This document shows positions 35,821-44,400 of a stretch of DNA of 64,000 nt, piece by piece (position 1 is the first letter of the stretch; each line of letters starts with the position of its first letter). The notes under the pieces were generated by a model. That model was not told the DNA's origin, searched no databases, and saw only the letters and a program-made list of their open reading frames with translations. The DNA is from an uncultured Kiritimatiellota bacterium (lineage in GTDB: Bacteria; Verrucomicrobiota; Kiritimatiellia; RFP12; UBA1067). The stretch lies in the NCBI GenBank assembly GCA_934635225.1, contig CAKTYZ010000002.1, positions 62,001-126,000 of the forward strand. The letters are read 5' to 3'. A program made the position numbers and the translations under genes.

Positions 35821-37410
35821 TTACCTCTCCAAGAACCGTCCGGCGCGATTTCCCGTGAAGGCACCGTTCACATACGGAACGACGCCATTGACCATGACGA
35901 GCTTCATGCCGTCCGAGAGCTGGTGCGGCGCGCGATACGTCGCGCGCGCCATGAACGCGGATTCTCGCCAGACGACCACATCGGCAAACGCGCCCTTCTT
36001 CAGAACGCCACGATTCGGAATCGCGAAACGCCGCGCGGGAACGGATGTCATGCGCGCAACCGTCTCTTCGCATGATGCGCCAAGCCCTCGCACGCGGCGA
36101 TAGAACTCGGGCATCGTCGCGTAGGCGCGCGGATGCGGATGATCTGACGCAAGCGGTCCCCACGGTGCGCGCAATGACGCGTCACTTCCGGGGACAATCC
36201 ACGGACACGCGTAAATCTTCGCGAGGTTTTCCTCGCTCATGCCGAAGAAGAACGCGCCCGTCTTGCAACCGTCCAGTTCGAGAATGTCGCAAATCACCTC
36301 GCCAGGCGTCAAGGGCGACGGCATTCGATTATTCGACAATTCAATTATTTCCTCTATCATCTTGCCGCTGAACGGCCTGTTCTCCGCTGCCCACGTTCCG
36401 CCAACCATCACCGTTGACCAGTCACGGTCGAGCGCGTCGATTTCATCAATGATACGCTGACGCAAGGTCGTGTCCTTCAGACGCTTCATCTCGGCGAGCG
36501 CGGCGCCCTCCTGCGCCCAGTCCGGCAGAAGGACGTCGAGATCCGTCCCAGCCGCGCAATACGGATAGCGGTCGCTTCCGAGAAGCTCCCCCGCATCAAC
36601 GGCGGTCTGCATCTTCTCCAGCACCGCGTCAATCTTGTGCCAGTTCCGCTTGCCGCTCGTCTTCAGGTGTGAGATCTCCGCGCGAATGCCCGTTCGGCGC
36701 ACGAGACCGATGACTTCGTCTATCGATTCCAAGATGCGGTCGCCTTCCGAGCGCATGTGCGTCGCATAGAAGCCACCGTGCGCAGCCGCCACGCGCGCCA
36801 GTCCCTCGACCTCTTCGTCCGTCGCATACTTCCCGGGCTGATAGATGAGCCCCGTCGTGAGTCCCCAGCCGCCTTCGTCCAACGCTTGTTCGAGCAGACG
36901 GCACATCTCGCATCGTTCGTCAGATGTCGCCACGCGCCCCGCATAGCCGACGACGGACGAGCGTAAGGTGTTGTGCCCAATGAACTGCACCGTGTTGACG
37001 GCAGGCTTCGCCACCGCAAGAACCTCGCGGTACTCCGCCAACGAACGCCATGTCAGACGGTCGCCCAGCAACGCGGACCAGTCGCCCGAAAGCCGCGCTT
37101 CGCCATACCGCGGCGCGATCGAGCCTCCACATTGTCCGTTGATCTCCGTCGTAATGCCTTGCGTGACCTTCGACGGCGCATCCGGTTCCAGCACAAGATA
37201 CGCGTCACTGTGCGCATGCGCGTCAATGAAGCCTGGCGAGACGATCAACCCCGTCGCATCGATCGTCTCAACGGACGACGCGTCCGCGATCTGCACCGAT
37301 TCCGCACACGGCTCAACCGCCGCAATTCGATCCCCCTCGACCCAGACGTCTCCGACGAACGCAGGGCATCCCGTGCCATCGACTACCGTTCCATTTGCAA
37401 TCCGAATCAT
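35821..37410 (-). CDS. N-acyl-D-amino-acid deacylase (D-aminoacylase) family amidohydrolase
   Basis: A 529-aa zinc amidohydrolase. Family members remove N-acyl groups from D-amino acids or act as dihydroorotase-like hydrolases. The start at 37410 is preceded by GAGAGGA. Seen motifs: IANGTVVDGTGCPAFVGDV at the N-terminal beta-sandwich, metal ligands in FIDAHAHSDAYL, TEINGQCGGSIAP, HMRSEGDRILESIDEV, EISHLKTSGKRNWHK, and SDASLRAPWGPLASDHPHPR near the C-terminus. An 8-bp microrepeat (36323-36354) encodes EEIIELSNNRM in a loop. It lies 18 nt after the dihydrouridine synthase gene. The exact substrate cannot be told from sequence; peptidoglycan-derived D-amino acids are possible. Confidence 0.85.
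   Translation of the reverse strand: MIRIANGTVVDGTGCPAFVGDVWVEGDRIAAVEPCAESVQIADASSVETIDATGLIVSPGFIDAHAHSDAYLVLEPDAPSKVTQGITTEINGQCGGSIAPRYGEARLSGDWSALLGDRLTWRSLAEYREVLAVAKPAVNTVQFIGHNTLRSSVVGYAGRVATSDERCEMCRLLEQALDEGGWGLTTGLIYQPGKYATDEEVEGLARVAAAHGGFYATHMRSEGDRILESIDEVIGLVRRTGIRAEISHLKTSGKRNWHKIDAVLEKMQTAVDAGELLGSDRYPYCAAGTDLDVLLPDWAQEGAALAEMKRLKDTTLRQRIIDEIDALDRDWSTVMVGGTWAAENRPFSGKMIEEIIELSNNRMPSPLTPGEVICDILELDGCKTGAFFFGMSEENLAKIYACPWIVPGSDASLRAPWGPLASDHPHPRAYATMPEFYRRVRGLGASCEETVARMTSVPARRFAIPNRGVLKKGAFADVVVWRESAFMARATYRAPHQLSDGMKLVMVNGVVPYVNGAFTGNRAGRFLER
36323..36354. repeat. 8-bp-period microrepeat within the D-aminoacylase gene
   Basis: Octamers on the + strand: ATTCGATT, ATTCGACA, ATTCAATT, ATTTCCTC. 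It is much more AT-rich than the surrounding gene. The coding (minus) strand reads EEIIELSNN, the reverse-orientation peptide of this family. Confidence 0.75.
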
Positions 37411-37428
37411 CTTGCTTTTCCTCTCTCT

Positions 37429-38280
37429 TCAGACGACTGCACGCAGTTCGTCGAGCGAACGACAAATCTTCACGAGGTTCCATTTGCGTTTCCAGCGCGG
37501 CAGACCCTTCCAATACGCGACGAGCTCCTTAACGCGCCCGAGGACGGGACGGTCGCCGTACAGTTCGTCCGACGATGCCGCAATGTAACGCAACAGAAGG
37601 TCACGCGCATCTTCGCGTTCGCCCAAGGAGCGGACAAAAGCACGTCCGACCATACCCTCGGACGCATCCAAACCAAGATCTCCGTTTCGGACAAGGGGGA
37701 CTTTTGCCACGTGCGCGACGTTTTCCAACGCCACGTTGTCGCACGCGCCTTCGTACATCTGCCGCGCCGTGCGCGCATGGACCGTGAGAAAGCGAAGCGG
37801 ATACTGGTTGATAAGCGGCATCAGCTTCAGCAGTTCGTCCGGACGATCCACGCCCAACCGCGCCTTGATGGAGAACTTGCCAGGACCCATCGTCGCACAA
37901 CCGACATCAAGCATCTGCCGCAAGACGTCCGGCGTGCGCAAAATGCCGCTGCCGCGCCCTTTGTTGCGAACCATCGGGAAGGGACAGCCACAGTTCAAGT
38001 CCGCCGTATCGTAACCCGCCGCCTGGACGCGTTCAAGGCACGTGCGCAGCGCGGCAGGGTTTTTGCCGATGAACTGAGGGGTGAGCCGGAGGGCGGAATG
38101 GCGGAATGGCGGAATGGCGGAATGGACCGGCGCGAGTTCGCGGTCCTTGAGCGGATCAAGACCGGGGATTGCGGGAATGAACGGCGTGATGGCCTCCGTA
38201 AACCCTGCGGCGGCTATCTCGGCGGCAAACGTCCCACGAAAACAACGGATCGTGACGCCGCGCAATGGTGCGAGAATCAA
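37429..38280 (-). CDS. tRNA-dihydrouridine synthase family protein
   Basis: A 283-aa flavoenzyme of the Dus family, reducing uridine in tRNA. ILAPLRGVT starts the TIM barrel. The catalytic Cys is in ADLNCGCPFPMVRNKGRGSGIL. FSIKARLG supplies the phosphate-binding Lys, LTVHARTARQMYEG the active-site His, and VRNGDL a later strand. The only sensible start is TTG 38280, 2 nt after the stop of the DUF975 gene. Four perfect copies of an octamer (38093-38124) encode the insertion SAIPPFRHSAL before the strand TPQFIGKNP. Because 32 bp is not a multiple of 3, loss or gain of one unit would shift the frame. Which tRNA positions it modifies is unknown. Confidence 0.85.
   Translation of the reverse strand: MILAPLRGVTIRCFRGTFAAEIAAAGFTEAITPFIPAIPGLDPLKDRELAPVHSAIPPFRHSALRLTPQFIGKNPAALRTCLERVQAAGYDTADLNCGCPFPMVRNKGRGSGILRTPDVLRQMLDVGCATMGPGKFSIKARLGVDRPDELLKLMPLINQYPLRFLTVHARTARQMYEGACDNVALENVAHVAKVPLVRNGDLGLDASEGMVGRAFVRSLGEREDARDLLLRYIAASSDELYGDRPVLGRVKELVAYWKGLPRWKRKWNLVKICRSLDELRAVV
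38093..38124. repeat. Perfect 4 x 8-bp tandem repeat within the dihydrouridine synthase gene
   Basis: GCGGAATG repeated four times on the + strand (coding strand ATTCCGCC). It is the only fully uniform member of the ATTC-octamer family here. Each frame reads the same cyclic octapeptide IPPFRHSA, so the tract itself never introduces a stop. Confidence 0.9.
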
Positions 38281-38282
38281 GC

Positions 38283-39080
38283 TCAGGCAACGCTCCTCGG
38301 AACGATCTCACGGTAAAAGACGACGCGCGAGACGAGAAATCCCAATATGACTTTGACGAACAGATAGAAAGCGAACGCCCCGATCAACATACCGATTGCA
38401 CCGCCAAACGCAATGCCGCCATTGCCGATTACGAGACTCACGCTCATCAGCAACATCACGAGCGCAAACCAACCGACATAAGAGAAGTCCAAACAGAATG
38501 CATTCCACTTGCAGCCCTGCATCAAGCACCCCGATTCCGTCAAGCATTTCGACGCCGACCAATCTGCGTGCTCGTTCTTCAAAAACCACGCGAGACGATA
38601 GCGATAGGCAGCGACGATTCCCGGGACAAAAAAGAGGAGCGACCACAAGAAGACCCTCAGATTCATGAGCGCCAGGAGCCAGGTGACCTCGAACGGACGC
38701 GCGAAACCGCCGAATGCCTCCGCGAACCACTGATTCTCGTCGTCTGCGTCTGCCTTCAACAGGGTTCGCATGAAGCCATAGACGAGGATTGCGCCGAAAA
38801 TGTAGGCGATGAAAGACTGGAAAAGGAATCCGCCGTACATCCAAACCGTCGCGCGTACGGTCGGCAACGTGTAGTCCAGCCCAGACTGCATCGCCCGAAA
38901 CTTACTCATCAGAAACTCGCTCAACGAATGAATCGACAGGCTTGCGAACGCCGACGAAACAAGTCCATTGACGAAGCCCGTCACGAACTGAAGCGCCAGC
39001 CCGACAAGCATCAAACGCCAAAACCATTTGCCCTGAAGCAACGTCCAGGACCGGGCACGGATTTCCTTACAACTCTTCAT
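38283..39080 (-). CDS. DUF975 family integral membrane protein
   Basis: A 265-aa protein with about five or six hydrophobic helices. It matches the DUF975 pattern: an N-terminal ARSWTLLQGKWFWRLML, helix AYIFGAILVYGFMRTLL, the conserved FFVPGIVAAYRYRLAWFL, then TESGCLMQGCKWNAFCLDFSYVGWFALV. It should sit in the inner membrane; function is unknown for the family. The ATG at 39080 lies 6 nt after a perfect extended -10 (39087-39095), so its mRNA is probably leaderless. It heads a possible operon with the dihydrouridine synthase and D-aminoacylase genes. Confidence 0.82.
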   Translation of the reverse strand: MKSCKEIRARSWTLLQGKWFWRLMLVGLALQFVTGFVNGLVSSAFASLSIHSLSEFLMSKFRAMQSGLDYTLPTVRATVWMYGGFLFQSFIAYIFGAILVYGFMRTLLKADADDENQWFAEAFGGFARPFEVTWLLALMNLRVFLWSLLFFVPGIVAAYRYRLAWFLKNEHADWSASKCLTESGCLMQGCKWNAFCLDFSYVGWFALVMLLMSVSLVIGNGGIAFGGAIGMLIGAFAFYLFVKVILGFLVSRVVFYREIVPRSVA

Positions 39081-39086
39081 GGCGCG

Positions 39087-39095
39087 ATTATATCA
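39087..39095 (-). promoter_or_regulatory. Extended -10 promoter of the DUF975 gene, leaderless arrangement
   Basis: TGATATAAT on the minus strand, 6 nt before ATG 39080. It lies in the 19-bp gap after the pseudouridine synthase gene, so promoter and upstream coding sequence nearly touch. Confidence 0.6.
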
Positions 39096-39099
39096 AAAA

Positions 39100-39750
39100 T
39101 CAGATGACGTAAACGAGGTCGGGCGGCGGTGGCGCGGAAAATGTGACGCGCGCACCTGTAATGGGGTGAAGGAACGACAACTCGACCGCATGAAGAAGCG
39201 CACGCGTCGGACGGCAATGAAGTCGACGGTCACGCGCGGCATCGCCATAGATCGAATCTCCGACAATCGGGCAACCCAGCACCTTTGCCGCATGGATGCG
39301 AATCTGGTGCGTCCGCCCCGTTTCAATGTCAAAACGAACGAGAGCGAGCGAACCCTGTCGCCCAAGGACTTCATAATGAGAAACGGCGCGCTGATGGTTG
39401 ACGGGCGCGTCCAACATTCCCTTGACGGGACGCGACGCCGCGTCTTTCGGACGACGCCAATGACAGACGGCGAGATATGTCTTGTACACGTCACGATGCG
39501 ACTCAAACTGACGACGCAGCGCAAGATAGGCGGCTTGCGCACGTGCGAAAACCATCACGCCGCTCGTGTCAATGTCAAGGCGGTGGACGACGCCCGGGCG
39601 TTCTGCCGAACCGACGTGCGCCATTTCGGGATAATGGCGAATCAGCTCGTCCGTCAGCGCACCCGTCGCATGACCTGGCGCAGGATGCACGATCTGCCCG
39701 GCGGGCTTGTCAACGACAACGATTGCCGCGTCCGCGAAGAGAAGATTCAT
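39100..39750 (-). CDS. RluA-family pseudouridine synthase without S4 domain
   Basis: A 216-aa enzyme isomerising uridine to pseudouridine in rRNA or tRNA. The catalytic motif is RPGVVHRLDIDTSGVMVFAR, with the nucleophilic Asp in HRLD. Other RluA motifs are VVVDKPAGQIVHPAPGH, VYKTYLAVCHW and ETGRTHQIRIHAAKVLGCPIVGDSIYG. The N-terminal S4 RNA-binding domain found in RluC and RluD is missing, as in RluA itself and TruC. It starts inside the last 41 nt of queC, a long overlap. The target base cannot be assigned. Confidence 0.9.
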   Translation of the reverse strand: MNLLFADAAIVVVDKPAGQIVHPAPGHATGALTDELIRHYPEMAHVGSAERPGVVHRLDIDTSGVMVFARAQAAYLALRRQFESHRDVYKTYLAVCHWRRPKDAASRPVKGMLDAPVNHQRAVSHYEVLGRQGSLALVRFDIETGRTHQIRIHAAKVLGCPIVGDSIYGDAARDRRLHCRPTRALLHAVELSFLHPITGARVTFSAPPPPDLVYVI

Positions 39751-40384
39751 AGTCTTTCAAGCCACGTGCGCGAAGCTTGCACGCTGGGCATTTCCCGCAG
39801 CCCGCACCTGGAACGCCGTTGTAGCAGGTGACGGTCTCGTTCTTGATCACGTCGAGAATGCCGAGTTTGTCCGCCAACGCCCACTCCGCCGCTTTCGTCA
39901 GGCGGATAAACGGCGTGACAATGCGAATCGGATAGTCGAGCGCGAGACGAATCGCCTTCTCCTGCGCACGGATGAACACCGCCCGGCAATCGGGATAGCC
40001 CGAAAAGTCCGCCTCCGAAACGCCCATGTAGAGGTCCATCGCGCCCAGCGTCTTCGCCCAAACCGCCGCGGCCATGAGAAAGAACGCGTTACGCCCCTCG
40101 ACTACCGTCGTGGGGCACGCGGAGCCACGCACGCGAGCAATCTTCATCGACGGATCGAGCAAGGCATTTGTCGTGATGTCGCGGTAAAAGCCAAACTTGA
40201 CGACCTTGTGCGCGGCAACGCCGAAGCGTTTCGCCAGACGCCGCGCAAACTTCGTCTCAACGGCATGGCGCTGACCATAAGCGAACGTAATCGCCGCGAC
40301 CTCGCATGCGCCGTACTTCTGCACCGCCAACGCGAGACAAGTCGCGGAATCCTGTCCGCCGGAAAGGACGACGACCGCTTTCAC
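39710..40384 (-). CDS. queC: 7-cyano-7-deazaguanine synthase
   Basis: A 224-aa ATP-dependent enzyme that makes preQ0 for queuosine tRNA modification. VVVLSGGQDSATCLALA is the PP-loop, AITFAYGQRHAVETKFA follows, and the C-terminal zinc site is CGKCPACKLRARGL. VVEGRNAFFLMAAAVWA and MGVSEADFSGYPDCR are family-typical. The GTG start at 40384 overlaps the recA stop (GTGA), so it is probably translated by coupling to recA, an uncommon partner. Its C-terminus overlaps the next gene by 41 nt. Confidence 0.94.
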   Translation of the reverse strand: MKAVVVLSGGQDSATCLALAVQKYGACEVAAITFAYGQRHAVETKFARRLAKRFGVAAHKVVKFGFYRDITTNALLDPSMKIARVRGSACPTTVVEGRNAFFLMAAAVWAKTLGAMDLYMGVSEADFSGYPDCRAVFIRAQEKAIRLALDYPIRIVTPFIRLTKAAEWALADKLGILDVIKNETVTCYNGVPGAGCGKCPACKLRARGLKDYESSLRGRGNRCR

Positions 40385-41412
40385 TTCCTTTTCATCGCCA
40401 TGCTGACTGGCGTCGTCTTCACGAGCTCAACGATCTTCTGCGTGACGTCAGGATTAGCCTTCAGATACTCAATCGTCGCGAGCGAACCCTGCGCAAGCTG
40501 CGAGTCACCGAAGGAGAGCCAGCTGCCGCGCTTCTCGACGATGCCCCGCGGCAACGCGGCGTCCAGAACGCTGCCCTCGTAGGAAATGCCACACGAATAG
40601 AGAATGTCAAACTCGGCTTCGGTGAACGGCGGCGCGACCTTGTTCTTCACGACCTTCACGCGCGTGCGGTTGCCAACGACCTGATTCGCCGTGTTCTTGA
40701 TCGCGCCGATGCGTTGAACCTGCAGACGGCAGGAGGCATAGAACTTCAGGGCCTTGCCGCCCGGCGTCGTCTCGGGGTTGCCGAACATGACGCCGATCTT
40801 CTCACGCACCTGATTTGTGAAGATGATGAGCGTCTTCGTTTGCGCGACGACCGCCGTGAGCTTACGCATCGCCTGAGACATGAGACGCGCCTGAAGGCCC
40901 ATGTGGCTGTCACCCATGTTGCCGTCAATCTCCGCCTGCGGCGTCAATGCCGCAACCGAGTCCACGACAATCACGTCCAGTGCGCCCGACTTCGCGAGCT
41001 GCTCGCAGATCGTCAGCGCCTCTTCGCCGGAATTCGGCTGAGAGACAATCAAGTTGTCGAGATCGACGCCGATTTTCTTCGCATACGTCGGATCCAGCGC
41101 GTGTTCCGCGTCAATGAACGCCGCCATCCCCCCCGCCTTCTGCGCATTCGCCACGACATGAAGCGTCAGTGTCGTCTTGCCGGACGACTCCTGCCCGTAG
41201 CATTCGACGATGCGTCCGCGCGGAAGACCGCCCACGCCAAGCGCAAGGTCGAGCGAGAGCGCACCCGTCGGAATGACGGGAATCGCCTCAATCTCGCGGT
41301 CGCCAAGGCGCATGATCGACATCTCGCCAAACTCCTTGCGAATCTGGCTCATCACGGCATCCAGAGCCGTGTTGCCTGTCGTCTTCTTCGTTTCTGTCTT
41401 CTTCTCTGCCAT
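40381..41412 (-). CDS. recA: Recombinase RecA
   Basis: A 343-aa DNA strand-exchange ATPase central to homologous recombination and the SOS response. It has Walker A GQESSGKT (Q in place of the commoner P), the MAW-type VVDSVAALTPQAEIDG, loop-2 sequence TNQVREKIGVMFGNPETTPGGKALKFYAS, and a Lys-rich short C-terminus. ATG 41412 is preceded by GAAGGAC. Only 42 bp separate it from the stop of the C10 protease gene upstream, and I found no convincing LexA box there. queC follows by stop-start overlap. Confidence 0.97.
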   Translation of the reverse strand: MAEKKTETKKTTGNTALDAVMSQIRKEFGEMSIMRLGDREIEAIPVIPTGALSLDLALGVGGLPRGRIVECYGQESSGKTTLTLHVVANAQKAGGMAAFIDAEHALDPTYAKKIGVDLDNLIVSQPNSGEEALTICEQLAKSGALDVIVVDSVAALTPQAEIDGNMGDSHMGLQARLMSQAMRKLTAVVAQTKTLIIFTNQVREKIGVMFGNPETTPGGKALKFYASCRLQVQRIGAIKNTANQVVGNRTRVKVVKNKVAPPFTEAEFDILYSCGISYEGSVLDAALPRGIVEKRGSWLSFGDSQLAQGSLATIEYLKANPDVTQKIVELVKTTPVSMAMKRK

Positions 41413-41454
41413 GATAATTGGTCCTTCAAATGAATTGGAGCGGCCCGTCAGACG

Positions 41455-44400
41455 TCATTCTTCGACCACGCCTTCCTTGGCCTCGGCCTTCCAGAAGCGT
41501 GCGCCGCCCGTCGTGATGACATTCGTCGTCCAAAGCGGAGACGTGGCTGCTGACGCCTGTTCCCACACGCCCGTCGTGACAAATCCCTTCGTCAGATCAT
41601 CCGTCGAGAGGAGCCGGTAAAGACACCACGGCACACGGTTCGTGACTTCCAGCGTCCATTCCGTATCCGAGACACGCGCGATCGTCCGAAACGCAATCGG
41701 TGTCGGATAGTTCGTGACAACCGGCGATTCGGGTTCCGGCGGTTCAGGGGGACGCTCGACGATTGTCAGCGTCGCCGTCAAGTCGAGAATCGGCTCATAA
41801 TTGTCCGCATCGCCCGTGAAACGCGCCGTGACCGTATAGACGCCAATCTCGCTCTTTCCGTTGCCGACGTAGGCGACGGTCACGCCGATCGGCAGTTCGC
41901 CGCTGATTGCCAAAGACTTGACTGTTCCATCGTAGTCAAATGTCCGGCTGCCGAACGAGACGCCACTCATGTCGTAGACCGCCTTCGCAATCGTCCAGCT
42001 GAACGTACGCGGTGCGGTCGTGCCATCCGCCCAGACAAAGCCCCTCTTCAATGTCGCAGTCGCCGTATACGAGCCCGCGCAGGAATGCATCGCGCCCGAG
42101 ACGACATAGCCGTAGCCTTCAAGGACGCACGTCTTCTCCGTGGCGTCGTAAACGAAGTTCGTCACCATGTGCGTGATCTCCGCGCACAGGACCTCGCCGC
42201 CCGAGATCATCTCAAAGTCCGTTCCGTCAACCGTCACCTTCCCGTCCACGTCGAGCGCATTGCTCCAGACGAGCCGCGTCAAGTCGCCGCCCTTCACGGC
42301 AATGCCAATGTCACCCGTGAGATCATGCGTAAAGTTGTGCGCCGAACTGACAATCTGCGCAGATGTCCCGGAGAAATCCGACGAGACACGCCCGAAGACA
42401 TTCGATGAAACCGTGACGCCCGGCACATACCCGACACGCCCCGTTAGCGGCGAAACCAGCGTCAGCAAGCTCCGTTCTGACACATACAGATTGTTTGCCC
42501 GTCCATCGGTCGACGTGTTCGCAATCGCCGTAAACGCGCCGCCGATCTCGACTGTCGTCTCGTTGCCAATGTAAATGCCGCCGCCACGGTCGCTCACGCA
42601 ATCCGCAACCGTTCCGCCCAAAAGGCGGACGTGGCTGAGCGTGTCCGCCGTCACTGCGCCCCCACGGCTGTTGTCGGCGACCGAATTCGCGCAGTTGAGG
42701 ATTGCGGATCCCGCACGCATCGTCAACGATCCCTTGTACACCTTGATCGCGCCACCCGCGCGATTGGCGCCACTGACCACATCGCGAACCGTCGCGCCGT
42801 CATCGAGCGCCAACGCGCCCTCCTGCACATTGAAGACCGGCCCCTGCCCGCCCGCAACCGTCACGGACGAGACCGTCAACGCACCGCCCTTGACCACGCC
42901 GACCTGCTCCGACCCTGTGCGTGAAAGAACAAACGGACCACCTGCTCCGCTCGTCAGCGTCACCACATTGGACACCGCAATATCGCGCATCAGCGTCGCG
43001 TCCGCAAGAATCTCAATCGTCGCCTCTCCCGAAAGGACGTCAAACGCATCCTCAACAACGCCATACCACCGCGCCGAACCGTCTTCGCCCACGAGACGCG
43101 CGACCGCCACCGACGGATCGACTTCATGAATTCCGCCGTCATCCTTTTCCCACTGGACTGTCGCGTAATCGTCCGACGGAGCCGCCGTCAGTTCTGCGTC
43201 CGTGTCACAGAACAGGGCATTGCACGCACGCAGAACGTCTGCACGCGCGACCGTCGATTCGACGGCAAGGAACGTACCTCCTTCCTTCGTCACCGTGTTC
43301 GCGCCAGAAGCGCCGCCGCGGATGCCAATCGCACTCCCCGTCGCAAACGGGCCAGACAGGAAGAGCGTATGCGGATCGGCAGCCGACACGCGCGAATAGC
43401 AGAGATTGCTCGGACGACGTGTATTCACATCAGCCTGCACCACGTTATCCTGAATCGTCAGGTAGCCGGAGAGCCGCACCACGGACTTCTTGCCCATGTA
43501 GATGCCGCCGCCCTCATGACGCGCCCGACAATTCGTCACGACGACATGATTCTGCAAGACCAGTTCGCACGTGTCATCCTTCAGATAAACCGCGCCGCCG
43601 CATGACTTCGCCGCGTTGTTTCGGCAACCGTCAAACACGACGCTTCCACTGGGCGAACCGACCGTCGCCTTGCCCGACAGGATCGTCAACGCACCCGAAT
43701 AGTCATTGGTTCCTTCGAGATCAATCAGACGTGTTCCCCCGCCGAGATTCAGCTCGCCGCCCGTGACGCGAAAGAGCGAATCGCCCTTGTAGCCGTCGAA
43801 CGTCAGGTCGTGCACCGTCAGCGTCGCGTTCGTGCCAATGTCAAAGCCGGCCGCAGCGCCAAACGCCGCAATCGCCACGCCCGCCGACTCGCCGCGCACT
43901 GTCATGTCGCCGTTCACCGTGACGCGCCGGCCAAACGACAGCCCCGAGAAATCACGGACGATGACTTCGGCCGTCAAACCGACCGCGCCGGCCAACTGCA
44001 TGTTCTCGAACTTCTCCAAAAGCCTGTCCAGCCGCGCCGCCGTATTCGTCCCACCGGACGCATCCACGAAATAGCCCGCCGATTCATTCACCGGGACCGA
44101 AATCTCGCCCCATTTCAGCAGAATCGCGCCACCCTCTTCGACGGCGACGCCGCGCGTCTCGCCGAACGAATCATTCACGTTGGAGATCCGCGCAGCACAA
44201 TTCGAAGCCGTAAGATAATCACATGTCGCCTTGCCGAAGACTTCACCAGCATCACACGCGGCTGCGCAGTCGATGGCAAAGCCGTTCGTCAGTCCCTCCG
44301 TCAGCACAAAGCCGTCTGACACAGCCGTCCGCACGGCCGGAATGGTCACAGGCACGCCAAAGTCCACCTTTGACGCGACGTTCAGCAGCCCCTCGTTTGC

